NCBI GenBank assembly: GCA_937916085.1
Contig: CALGGO010000034.1
Location: forward strand, 1 to 64,000
DNA length: 64,000 nt
Reading direction: 5' to 3'
Source: an uncultured Prevotellaceae bacterium
GTDB taxonomy: Bacteria > Bacteroidota > Bacteroidia > Bacteroidales > Muribaculaceae
Of the stretch, positions 50,546-59,016 are shown one piece after another; the stretch's first letter is position 1, and each line of letters starts with the position of its first letter. Under the pieces are notes generated by a model. That model was given only the letters and a program-made list of their open reading frames with translations, searched no databases and was not told the origin of the DNA. The translations under genes were made by a program, and so were the position numbers.

Positions 50546-51403
50546 ATGACCCATCAAGAAATAATTTTACAAAACGGATACTGCATCTTTGATTTGACAA
50601 AGAACAGCGATGCCGATGCCACAACTCCCATCGAGTTTCGATACACATTAATAATGTTATGCGTTGAGGGCAAAGCGACTTTCGAGGCCAATATGCGGAA
50701 ATATGAGTTTGTGAAGGGCGACTGTATATGCATGGGAAACATATTGTATAAGCGCACGATGAAAATGAGCGACGACTTCAAGGGAAGAGTGCTGGTGTGC
50801 AAAAGCTCGTTTGCCTTCGACAACATAGTTGGCATTCCCACGGGATTTTTTGAGTCAATTTATACAAATCCTATCATTAACATCTCAGATGAAATAGAGT
50901 GGAAGCTCATCAACAAGCATTTCGACACCCTCTGCCTCATGCAAGACAAAAACTTGGGATTGAAGCACATAGAACTTGTAGCACTCGCATTCCGCTCGGT
51001 GGCGCTGCTCATGGCGTCGTTTCGCGGCACAGTGCAGCTTGAGCAGTCCTACTATAACCACGGCGATGTTTATTACAGGAATTTCATTGAGCTTATTGAA
51101 GAGCATGTGAAAGAAGAGCATGGCGTGACGTTCTATGCCAAGAAGCTCCACATCTCAGCAAAGTACCTGAATGAGCTGTGCAAACTCAAGAGCGGCCATA
51201 AAGCCAAGGAAATAATATCGTCATTCCTGATCTCAAAAATCAAGCAGGAAATCATCATGTCGAGAAAGTCGATAAAGAGCATCGCCTACGAATATGGCTT
51301 CTCGGACCAGTCAAGCATGGGAAAATTCTTCACCAAGATTACAGGCCAATCACCCAGCGAATATCGCAAAGACTACAAAATTCCACAAAACATTGAGGAA
51401 TAG
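50546..51403 (+). CDS. AraC-family transcriptional regulator
   Basis: A 285-residue regulator with an N-terminal cupin-like domain (about 20-150) and a C-terminal double helix-turn-helix of the AraC/XylS family (about 185-275). The first HTH covers YAKKLHISAKYLNELCKLKSG and the second SIKSIAYEYGFSDQSSMGKFF with the hallmark SPSEYRKDY ending. The ligand and target genes cannot be read; the CotH genes on the opposite strand are close (139 bases) and converge on it. It is transcribed from its own promoter. Confidence 0.92.
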   Translation: MTHQEIILQNGYCIFDLTKNSDADATTPIEFRYTLIMLCVEGKATFEANMRKYEFVKGDCICMGNILYKRTMKMSDDFKGRVLVCKSSFAFDNIVGIPTGFFESIYTNPIINISDEIEWKLINKHFDTLCLMQDKNLGLKHIELVALAFRSVALLMASFRGTVQLEQSYYNHGDVYYRNFIELIEEHVKEEHGVTFYAKKLHISAKYLNELCKLKSGHKAKEIISSFLISKIKQEIIMSRKSIKSIAYEYGFSDQSSMGKFFTKITGQSPSEYRKDYKIPQNIEE

Positions 51404-51541
51404 TCAATAATTCCAATGACCGATTTGGGATAAAGAGGGAATGTCAGATTCTGGTTTAGTGCGCTTCGGGCTCCCCTGCGGGTCGTGAGCACTTCGTGGT
51501 TCTCACGCGTAGCGTGACTCATCTATTTTGACACACCTTCA
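51404..51541. other. Convergent intergenic region with CCGATTTGGG repeat and small hairpins
   Basis: Contains AATGACCGATTTGGGATAAA (51414-51433), related to the element at 35495-35745, then small hairpins (GTGAG...CTCAC, CACGC-GTA-GCGTG). One of these may terminate the converging genes. Confidence 0.5.
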
Positions 51542-53257
51542 TCACTCACTATTCCCGAGCAGCACGTTATAGACGTTGGTGATGTCGCTGGCAGTGATCT
51601 CACCATCAAAATTGGTGTCGAGATGCTCGTCGTAGCCCGCCTCTTGACCAAAGAGCAAATAGTCGTAGAGCCTGGTGATGTCGGCAGCGGTGACAACGCC
51701 ATCATAGTTCACGTCGCAGATGTGGTGGTGCATCCACACATCAAGCAGCGGCATTCGCTTGGTGAACCACTCGGTGATGTACTGTTTCTCCTCGACGAAG
51801 TTCAAAGGATGCCCATAGAGGTCGCTATCTCCGTTCCATCGCAGCTCCTCACGTGTCGCGGCGCCACAGTCGATGAGACGGTCGATGGCGCTGGCATATC
51901 GATTCACAAGGCTCTCGGTGCTGAGCCATGTGGTGCGCAGCTCGTCGTAGCGGTCAAGAAAAGCCTTGCGATACTTGCACATGTTGTGAAACAGCATCTT
52001 GAAGAGCCAGTTATAAGGTATCTTGAAGAAATTGTAAGCCGTGAGCGGAGGCCGCCAGTCAACAGGCGACCAAGTCTGCCCCACCGAGGCGTCGAGGTCC
52101 CACACGGCTATCGACAGTCGCTCATCCACAGCCCGGTCATGGCACAGCCAGTAGATGTTGCGCGCTGAGTTATCGTTGGCATTAAGGGTAAGGTAGAATA
52201 TCGTGTAATCGATAATCTCTGGCATATCGAAATGGTCGTCAACCACATCGTTATAAACATAGATAGACTCACTGATTTCCATTGAGTAGATGGCATCATA
52301 TAGCACCTGGTAGCTGGTGGGGAACACCTCGTCAATGTCGGGATATTTCACGGCAAAGCTGCAATAGTCAGGGAGGGAGTCGTTAAACGGCTCGGTGTAG
52401 CGAAATCCAGTCTGGGGATTGAACTCGTCGGTCTTCCACAGTCCTCCGTGGAACACATTGTTGAAGGTGTCGTGCCTCACAAGCTGCAACTGCTTGCGGT
52501 CCATAGCCTCGGTGAGAGAATAGATGCCACGATACTCACTGCCTAAGAACACCTCTACCACCTCGCCCCGCACGCCAGTGAGCACATCAGGAGCCTGGTC
52601 GTAGTAATATGGTGGCCGGGACATATCAAGCCACAACTCGGTGGCGACACGGTTGCGCACCCGTGCCATATCGGGCTGCCCGGCATCGAGAATCCAGTGG
52701 TTGTCGCGGCGCATATTCAACAACTTGCGGTTCTGCTTCTCGCCATTGGCATCGACAAACTTGATGCTGTAGTTGCGCTTGTGCTTCTCAGGGGTGTTGG
52801 TGGTGTTGCCACGCCATTTTATCTTAGCTGTCATCACCTCGCTGGCTCTCTCGCCAGGTTCGGCAAGTAGCACTGTGCCAGCAGCATAGTCATAGCCGAA
52901 ATCGCCTTCCAGGCACACTATAGGCACGTAAGTGAACTGCAATGCGTATTCCTTGCCGTCGGCGCATAGCACAGCCCACGACCTGCTGCCCGAGATATTG
53001 TCGAAGGTGAAAGAGCCGTCACCGGCAAGAGGCACGCCATCAATGCTCAACACTTGGCACCCATCCACGCCTTGAACAACAGCTGTCTCACTGCCGCCAA
53101 ACCATTGCTGCGGCACCGATGCCAGCAAGGTGCCAGCCGCGCTGTCGCAGAACGCCGGGCTACCATCTATCGTGAGCTTCACAGTTGCATTGCCGCCGAT
53201 GCCAGCCATGAGCCATAAAGCCATCAGCACTAAGAGTTTATTAACTTGCTGTGTCAT
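51542..53257 (-). CDS. CotH-family protein with C-terminal dockerin (second copy)
   Basis: A 571-residue secreted protein. A signal peptide (about 1-24, ending GIGGNA) precedes a beta-rich N-terminal region and a CotH-type domain (about 125-470): IKWRGNTTNTPEKHKRNYSIKF, SEYRGIYSLTEAMDRKQL and the metal site VWDLDASVGQ. It ends in two dockerin repeats (about 510-571). It begins four bases after the stop codon of the upstream gene 53262-54998, so the two form one transcription unit. It is about 40 percent similar in pattern to that neighbour by eye, a local duplication. Confidence 0.9.
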   Translation of the reverse strand: MTQQVNKLLVLMALWLMAGIGGNATVKLTIDGSPAFCDSAAGTLLASVPQQWFGGSETAVVQGVDGCQVLSIDGVPLAGDGSFTFDNISGSRSWAVLCADGKEYALQFTYVPIVCLEGDFGYDYAAGTVLLAEPGERASEVMTAKIKWRGNTTNTPEKHKRNYSIKFVDANGEKQNRKLLNMRRDNHWILDAGQPDMARVRNRVATELWLDMSRPPYYYDQAPDVLTGVRGEVVEVFLGSEYRGIYSLTEAMDRKQLQLVRHDTFNNVFHGGLWKTDEFNPQTGFRYTEPFNDSLPDYCSFAVKYPDIDEVFPTSYQVLYDAIYSMEISESIYVYNDVVDDHFDMPEIIDYTIFYLTLNANDNSARNIYWLCHDRAVDERLSIAVWDLDASVGQTWSPVDWRPPLTAYNFFKIPYNWLFKMLFHNMCKYRKAFLDRYDELRTTWLSTESLVNRYASAIDRLIDCGAATREELRWNGDSDLYGHPLNFVEEKQYITEWFTKRMPLLDVWMHHHICDVNYDGVVTAADITRLYDYLLFGQEAGYDEHLDTNFDGEITASDITNVYNVLLGNSE

Positions 53258-53261
53258 AATC

Positions 53262-54998
53262 TTAATATCCTAAAATATATCCATAAAGCATGGAGAGGTC
53301 GGTTGCCGTAATATTGCCGTCACCATTCACGTCAAGGCTGCTGTCGTAGCCTTCTCCATAGAGCAAATATTGTTGAAGCAGCATGACATCATAGGCGGTG
53401 ACGACACCGTCGCCATTCACGTCACACGGGTGGCGCATGAGAGTGCGGTCAAGGTGCGACAGGCGCTTGTGTATCCAGTCGATGATATACTCCTTCTCGC
53501 CTACGATGTCGAGCGTCAGACCGTTGATGTCGCTGTCGCCACTCCATCGTTCCTCTTCGCGTGCCACTGCCCCACTCTCCACCAAAGGATTGACGAGAGT
53601 GTTAAGCCGGTTGACGAGACTCTGCTCGCTGAGCCATGTGTCGCGCAGCTGCCAGTATCGCTCTATCATCTCGTTGTGGTAGATGCACTCCGGGTCCTTA
53701 AACATATTGAACTCTCGGCTCGAGAACTTGAGGTCATGGTCGGGCTCTGCCCTGCCGCCACGGAAGTCGGGGGAGTCGCGATTGGTGCCCAGCGACCAGT
53801 CGAGGTCCCAAGCTGCCAGAGTGAGACGCTTGTCGGCCTCACGGTCATAAATCGCCCAGAAGATATTGTTCACGCTGTTATCCACCGCAATAAGGAACTG
53901 GATGAAGATGGCATAGTCAATCAGCACAGGCATGTCGAAATATTCGTGGGCATGGGTATTATAGCTACTGACATCGCTGGTGGCGACAAATTTCACCGCA
54001 TTGTATAAATCCTCGTGGTGAGTGGGGTGAACATCCTCAAAATTGGGGTACTCCACAACAAAAGTGGAGTAATTGGGACTATTATTGTTGTAGCCCACAT
54101 ATTGCTTGAACTCTGCCACTTTGCTCCATTCGGCGGCATTCCATATCATGCCGTGAATTTGGTGTGTGTCCTCATCATATTTCCTCACTTGCAGCTGCTT
54201 GCGGTCGATGCACTCCATGAGCGAATAGATGCCTATATACCTGCCGCCTGCAAACACCTCCACCATCTTGCCTCGGGCTCCTAACAGCACATCGGGAGCC
54301 TGGTCATAGTAGTACGGCTCTCGAACCATGTCGAGCCACAGGTCGGTAGCAAAGCGGTTGCGCACCCGCGACAAGTCAACCTGCCCGGCGTCGAGCTTCC
54401 AATGGTTGTCGCGCCGCAGACCCAGCAGTTTGCGGTTCTGCTTATCACCGTTCTCGTCAATAAACTTGATGCTGTAGTTGCGCTTGTGGCGGCCTTCGGT
54501 GTTGGTGTAACCGCCACGCCACTTCACCTGAGCGAGCATCGCTTCATCGGTAGTACCATCGGGGTCCATAAGCGTCACATGGGTATCAACAAAGTCATAG
54601 CCCATGTCGCCGTCAATGGCGATAATGGGCAAAAAAGTGAACATCAAATGTTTAACCACCAGTTTGCCATTCTCAATAGCCCTCACCACATAAAATTTGT
54701 CGCCGCTCACAGCGCTGAATGTTATGGGATTATTAGTAAGTGGCTGACCTGCAACGGTTATGTTTTGCCAATTAGAGGCGGTATCGACCTGCACTTGCGC
54801 AGTGAAATCAGTGCCAAATGTGGACTTGGGGACGCTGTAAAGCAACATATTGCTGCCCTCATCGGCAAAGGGTCTCACGCCATTGATAATCACCTGTGCA
54901 TCAACACTAAAGCCACACCACAGCAGCACAGCCACAACTAGTGCCATGCCGCGGAATGATGCCGCCAAACGTGCCATATGACAAGGGTAATTTTCCAT
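53262..54998 (-). CDS. CotH-family protein with C-terminal dockerin (third copy)
   Basis: A 578-residue secreted paralogue of 51542-53257. The longest start gives 18 residues before a hydrophobic signal (MALVVAVLLWCGFSVDAQ); a later Met (54977 or 54947) may be the true start. The CotH-type domain has VKWRGGYTNTEGRHKRNYSIKF, GRYIGIYSLMECIDRKQL and AAWDLDWSLGTN. Two dockerin repeats close it (about 515-578). It is the first gene of the CotH pair. The two genes share order, spacing and domain layout; the separate CotH gene at 47015-49018 has two dockerin modules. Confidence 0.88.
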   Translation of the reverse strand: MENYPCHMARLAASFRGMALVVAVLLWCGFSVDAQVIINGVRPFADEGSNMLLYSVPKSTFGTDFTAQVQVDTASNWQNITVAGQPLTNNPITFSAVSGDKFYVVRAIENGKLVVKHLMFTFLPIIAIDGDMGYDFVDTHVTLMDPDGTTDEAMLAQVKWRGGYTNTEGRHKRNYSIKFIDENGDKQNRKLLGLRRDNHWKLDAGQVDLSRVRNRFATDLWLDMVREPYYYDQAPDVLLGARGKMVEVFAGGRYIGIYSLMECIDRKQLQVRKYDEDTHQIHGMIWNAAEWSKVAEFKQYVGYNNNSPNYSTFVVEYPNFEDVHPTHHEDLYNAVKFVATSDVSSYNTHAHEYFDMPVLIDYAIFIQFLIAVDNSVNNIFWAIYDREADKRLTLAAWDLDWSLGTNRDSPDFRGGRAEPDHDLKFSSREFNMFKDPECIYHNEMIERYWQLRDTWLSEQSLVNRLNTLVNPLVESGAVAREEERWSGDSDINGLTLDIVGEKEYIIDWIHKRLSHLDRTLMRHPCDVNGDGVVTAYDVMLLQQYLLYGEGYDSSLDVNGDGNITATDLSMLYGYILGY

Positions 54999-55152
54999 TT
55001 AAGGCTATTTTACCTAACATAAAAACGATTAACTTTCACATCTATTGCATAAAAACTCCTCGCTTGCCAATGTTTTTCTAAATCAAAATATAATCAAACA
55101 TAAAATTTATCTAAAATATATCTTAATTAATGTGTAGATGAAGAATATTTTG

Positions 55153-55160
55153 TAACTTTG
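55153..55160 (+). promoter_or_regulatory. -7 box before the VWA lipoprotein gene
   Basis: TAACTTTG, 72 bases before the ATG at 55233; no clear TTG at -33. It is the best candidate for a promoter of the whole 55-64 kb cluster. Confidence 0.5.
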
Positions 55161-55232
55161 CAAGTTATAAGGTGAAGTAGCACAATGTGGCTGCTGCCAT
55201 AATTAAAAACTTTGTTTTTAAAAGTATTGACA

Positions 55233-56696
55233 ATGAACAAAATAAACAGAATGCGCACTTGGGCAGTCATGATGATTGTGGCACTTGCAGCAAGCTTGGC
55301 GATGACTTCGTGCGGCGGTGGAGGCTTGGAGAAGACCATCAAGAAGGCGTTAATCAACGGCGACACCACTCAGGTCACCTACGACTCGATTTGCTCCATC
55401 ATCAAGGGAAGCCCCGAGAAATACAGCGACTTTCTCGACAAGAACGGCGAGATAAATGTCGATGCCTTAGGGAAATACATCAACGAAGTGGGCAGCAAGC
55501 TGCGACCGCCCATGTCGTGGAACATCGGAGCCTATGGTCTCAAGAACCTCTCGCTCACCATCTATTTTGAGCGCAGCGGTTCGATGACGCCCTATGACCA
55601 CACCAGCGGGCGAGGGCAGCTCAAGAAGGCGGTCAACGACCTCATCAACTTCTTCCCCGACCGTGAGAGTGTGAAAATCAACATCGTGAACGACAACATC
55701 TACCCCTATAGCGGCACCGTTGACTCGTTCCTGCAAGACCGCAACATCTATGAGAGCACCAGCGGCACCGGTAACGCCAGCTACACCGACTTCAAGCTCA
55801 TTTTCGAGAAGATTTTCCAGGCGCAGAAGCCCGGCAACGTGAGCGTGCTCATCACCGACCTCATCTACTCGCCCCAAAACACCGCCGACGTGAGCGTGGA
55901 GAAGATTCTCAACGAGGAGAACAGCGTGGCAACGGCAATCTTCAAGACCTATAAGGGCAAGTCGATCATCGTCAACCAGCTAATGGGCGACTACAACGGC
56001 ATGTACTACCCCTACAACAACGCACCGGTGGCATATAACGGGCAGCGACCCTTCTATGTCATCATCGTGGGTGACGCTTCAACCATCGACCGCATGGCAA
56101 ACGATGACAAATATGCCAAGTTCCTGCACCCCGACGGCGTGAAGAACACCTACCGCTTTAACCAGGCTCCGGGCGACATCAACTTCAAGATTGTCCCCGA
56201 CTGGAAGGACAACACGGGCCGCTTCCGCATCTCGCGCGACGACCAAAACACACTCACCAAGTGCGAAGGCGACCGTGAGACGGGAGTGATGTGCTTCACC
56301 ATAGCCGCCAATTTCAAGCCGTTGGCTAAGGACGACGCGTTCCTGACCAACATCGCCAACTACACCGTGCAGTCGCAATCGGGATTTCAAATCACCATTC
56401 GCCCCATCGCGCCTGCCGACATCAACAATAACAACCGCGCATATCTTGAGGGCATGACGCACCTCATCACCGCACGGGGCAAGCTCAACACATCGCACGA
56501 CGAGCTATCCATCACCATCAACAACCAGTTCCCGGCATGGATTGGTGAGTCGTCAACAAGCAGCGACATCAACCCCGCAGCAGCTGGCTTCGCCACCACC
56601 ACCTTCGGCCTAGACCGCTTCCTGCAAGGCATCTACGACGCCTTCGCCCCAGGCAACGCCACCTACGGGAAAATCGTTGTTAAAATTGAAAATTAA
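55233..56696 (+). CDS. VWA-like exported lipoprotein
   Basis: A 487-residue lipoprotein. The signal region (1-27) ends in MTSC, with Cys27 the likely lipid anchor. A von Willebrand A-like domain begins about residue 100: the MIDAS-like loop is YFERSGSM, with Glu113 in place of the usual Asp (ERSGS instead of DxSxS); a Thr follows in SYTDF and an Asp in LITDLIYSP. The C-terminal half (about 250-487) is beta-rich and unassigned. VWA domains in bacteria mediate protein contacts, often with ATPases or secreted assemblies. It starts the cluster of membrane, tubulin-like and actin-like genes. Confidence 0.75.
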   Translation: MNKINRMRTWAVMMIVALAASLAMTSCGGGGLEKTIKKALINGDTTQVTYDSICSIIKGSPEKYSDFLDKNGEINVDALGKYINEVGSKLRPPMSWNIGAYGLKNLSLTIYFERSGSMTPYDHTSGRGQLKKAVNDLINFFPDRESVKINIVNDNIYPYSGTVDSFLQDRNIYESTSGTGNASYTDFKLIFEKIFQAQKPGNVSVLITDLIYSPQNTADVSVEKILNEENSVATAIFKTYKGKSIIVNQLMGDYNGMYYPYNNAPVAYNGQRPFYVIIVGDASTIDRMANDDKYAKFLHPDGVKNTYRFNQAPGDINFKIVPDWKDNTGRFRISRDDQNTLTKCEGDRETGVMCFTIAANFKPLAKDDAFLTNIANYTVQSQSGFQITIRPIAPADINNNNRAYLEGMTHLITARGKLNTSHDELSITINNQFPAWIGESSTSSDINPAAAGFATTTFGLDRFLQGIYDAFAPGNATYGKIVVKIEN

Positions 56697-56706
56697 ACCC
56701 TAGTAA

Positions 56707-56757
56707 TCTAGACCCTCAAGTAAATATAGACAATCTAGAATTTCTGGAAAAAATAGA
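56707..56757. repeat. TCTAGA nonamer array E (degenerate)
   Basis: Units every 9 bases from 56707 to 56752; TCTAGA is intact at 56707 and 56734, the other four are one or more mismatches away. Confidence 0.75.
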
Positions 56758-56780
56758 ATAAAACGATAATTATTAAAAAC

Positions 56781-57221
56781 ATGAGAGATAAAGTAATATT
56801 TTTAGTGATTGGAGCTGTGGTAAGTGTTCTGTTCTGGGTTTTCAGGGTGGAGCTTTATGAGGCTCTTTACACTGTGAACGGTTTCAGCGACCAGATGTAC
56901 AACACTGGAGCCTACGGCTCGGTAGCTGTCATCACCATTGCTATGGCATGGGGCATGGCGGCAATCTACTACTATGTCATCAACTCTGTGAAATTTGACC
57001 GCTGGTACCACTGGCTGGCGATGCTGGGCATCACTAGCGTGCTCACGCCTGTGGTGTGCTACATTGTTGTGTCTAATATGCTTGATGGCTTTGACTATGG
57101 CACCGCCGAGTTCACCTTCGAGGTTTACAACATCCTGTTCACGGCGCTCACCTTCGTCATCGCCTCGTTCTCGATGCGCTGGTGGAGCAGCAACTGCCGC
57201 CACACACCAATCCCGCAATAA
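56781..57221 (+). CDS. Four-helix membrane protein of unknown function
   Basis: A 146-residue membrane protein with four hydrophobic helices (about 5-22, 48-68, 79-100, 113-133). The sequence between helix 1 and 2 (YEALYTVNGFSDQMYNTGAYG) is Tyr-rich. I recognise no family. It lies between the VWA lipoprotein and the tubulin-like gene on the same strand and may be the membrane component of that cluster; this is inference from position. Array E sits in its leader. Confidence 0.6.
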   Translation: MRDKVIFLVIGAVVSVLFWVFRVELYEALYTVNGFSDQMYNTGAYGSVAVITIAMAWGMAAIYYYVINSVKFDRWYHWLAMLGITSVLTPVVCYIVVSNMLDGFDYGTAEFTFEVYNILFTALTFVIASFSMRWWSSNCRHTPIPQ

Positions 57222-57263
57222 CAATGCACAATTCATAATGCATAATGCACAATGAGATTACTC

Positions 57264-57298
57264 TCAACTAAAACTAAGAACTAAAAACTAAGAACTTA
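57264..57298. repeat. AGAACTA heptamer array
   Basis: AAAACTA, AGAACTA, AAAACTA and AGAACTT heptamers immediately before the tubulin-like start codon. Confidence 0.8.
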
Positions 57299-57301
57299 TA
57301 A

Positions 57302-58831
57302 ATGAAACTTTTCATCTTTGCTATAGGAGGTACTGGTTCGCGCGTGCTCAAGTCGATGATCATGCTGTGCGCCGCCGGCGTGAGACCTGTTGACGCCAAC
57401 GGCCACCCGCTGCAAGACGTGGAGATAGTGCCCATCATCATCGACCCGCACAAGTCGAATGCCGACCTCAAGCGCACCGAGCGGCTGCTCAGCGCCTACA
57501 GCACCATCCGCGAGAAACTCTACGGCAAGAACGCCAATGCCGAAGGCTTCTTCGCCACCAAGATTTCGAGCCTCAAGGATGTGGTGTCGAGCAGCCAAGT
57601 GCCTCTCGACGACTCGTTCATCTTCAACCTCGCTGCCGTCGAGAACTACAAGTTCCGCGACTTCATCAGTTACAACACGATGAACGAGCCCAACCAGGCT
57701 CTCACCTCGCTGCTCTTTGCCGACTATCAGCTTGAGAACAAGATGAGCATAGGCTTCGTAGGCTCGCCAAACATTGGCAGCGTGGCTCTCAACGGCGTGA
57801 AGGACAGCAATGAGTTCAAAGCGTTTGCCAACGTCTTCGCCGACGGCGACCGCATCTTCTTCATCAGCAGCATCTTTGGCGGCACGGGCGCGGCAGGCTT
57901 CCCTATCATCGTGAAGAACATACGCCAAGCCAAGAACATCGATGCCAAGAACAAGGCGTTCCTCCAGAAGGCGCCAATAGGCGGACTCACCGTGCTGCCC
58001 TACTTCTCGCTTATGGAAAGCGACGACAAGAACGACAAGCGCATCGACAACGCCGACTTCGTGGTGAAGACTCAAAGCGCGCTGGAGTACTACAACAATA
58101 CCCTCACTGGCAATGGACGCAACGCCGTGAACGCCATCTTCTACCTCGGCGACCACGGTCATAACGCACCCTACGCCTATGACCCGGGCGACAAGCGCGA
58201 CCAGCACGACCCGGCCCACCTCATCGAGATGATAGGCGCTTTAGCACCATTCAAATTCATGAGTCTGAGCGACAGCGAACTCACCGACCTTGCCACTGGT
58301 GACCCGTTGCCCACCAAGGCATTTGAGTATGGCCTCGACCAAGATACCGACTTCGTGGATTTCTCGGCCTTCGGACAGGAGACCCGCTCGGTCATCTACC
58401 GGCCGCTAGTGAAGCTGCACCTGCTCTACATCTTCCTGCGCACTGGTCTTAACGACATCATTGGCCAGGGATTCACCGAAGACGCTCCCAAGATTACCCG
58501 CGAGTTCACCGGCACACAATTCTACCGCGTACTCACTCAGCAGTTCTTCGACAGCTACATCGAGTGGCTCACCGAGCTGCTGCACAACCGCCGCCACGTC
58601 ACCCTCTTCAACGAGGGAGAGATGGACATGAACAAAGCCATCCACAAAGTGGTGACCAAGAAAAGCTTCTTCGGCAACAAGAAAGTTGACAACGATGTGT
58701 TTAAGGCCGAGATGAACCGCCTCAGCCGCGACAGCAACCGCTACGGCACCAACCCCGAGCTCAAACTCATGGACCTCTTCTACACCGCCGCCGAGAAAAT
58801 CATCACCGAACGATATAACAACCTGAATTAA
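57302..58831 (+). CDS. Tubulin/FtsZ-like GTPase homologue
   Basis: A 509-residue protein with a tubulin-type nucleotide-binding layout. An N-terminal Gly-rich loop AIGGTGSRVLK is at 7-17 (position of tubulin T1). The segment FISSIFGGTGAAGFP at about 187-201 corresponds to the tubulin signature GGGTGSG (one Gly shorter, G-G-T-G-A-A-G). Other parts do not match FtsZ or TubZ by eye, so it would belong to a divergent group such as the Pfam Tubulin-like (Tubulin_2) class. It is followed by the actin-like gene and preceded by the VWA and membrane genes. Filament formation is unproven. Confidence 0.55.
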   Translation: MKLFIFAIGGTGSRVLKSMIMLCAAGVRPVDANGHPLQDVEIVPIIIDPHKSNADLKRTERLLSAYSTIREKLYGKNANAEGFFATKISSLKDVVSSSQVPLDDSFIFNLAAVENYKFRDFISYNTMNEPNQALTSLLFADYQLENKMSIGFVGSPNIGSVALNGVKDSNEFKAFANVFADGDRIFFISSIFGGTGAAGFPIIVKNIRQAKNIDAKNKAFLQKAPIGGLTVLPYFSLMESDDKNDKRIDNADFVVKTQSALEYYNNTLTGNGRNAVNAIFYLGDHGHNAPYAYDPGDKRDQHDPAHLIEMIGALAPFKFMSLSDSELTDLATGDPLPTKAFEYGLDQDTDFVDFSAFGQETRSVIYRPLVKLHLLYIFLRTGLNDIIGQGFTEDAPKITREFTGTQFYRVLTQQFFDSYIEWLTELLHNRRHVTLFNEGEMDMNKAIHKVVTKKSFFGNKKVDNDVFKAEMNRLSRDSNRYGTNPELKLMDLFYTAAEKIITERYNNLN

Positions 58832-58863
58832 TAAGTGTTAAGTGTAAAGTTTTAAGTGTTAAG
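58831..58863. repeat. AAGTGTT heptamer array
   Basis: AAGTGTT, AAGTGTA, AAGTTTT and AAGTGTT heptamers directly after the tubulin-like stop codon. Confidence 0.8.
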
Positions 58864-58873
58864 CCCAATCGAT

Positions 58874-58924
58874 ACTAGATTATCTAGTTTATCTAGACCA
58901 TCTAGACAATCTATAATTTCTAGA
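58874..58924. repeat. TCTAGA nonamer array F
   Basis: Units at 58874, 58883, 58892, 58901, 58910 and 58919; TCTAGA is intact at 58892, 58901 and 58919 and one mismatch away at the others. Confidence 0.88.
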
Positions 58925-59016
58925 AAGAATTCATAATTGATAACAAAATAACAACAAGTCGTAGACTTGGCAATGTGCGAAACACATTGTGGAGTGAAAC
59001 GACACTGTGTGAACTT

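Noticed and set aside
57296..58219. 307-codon frame opposite the tubulin-like gene
   Set aside because: Shadow; Val/Ala/Glu-rich without motifs.
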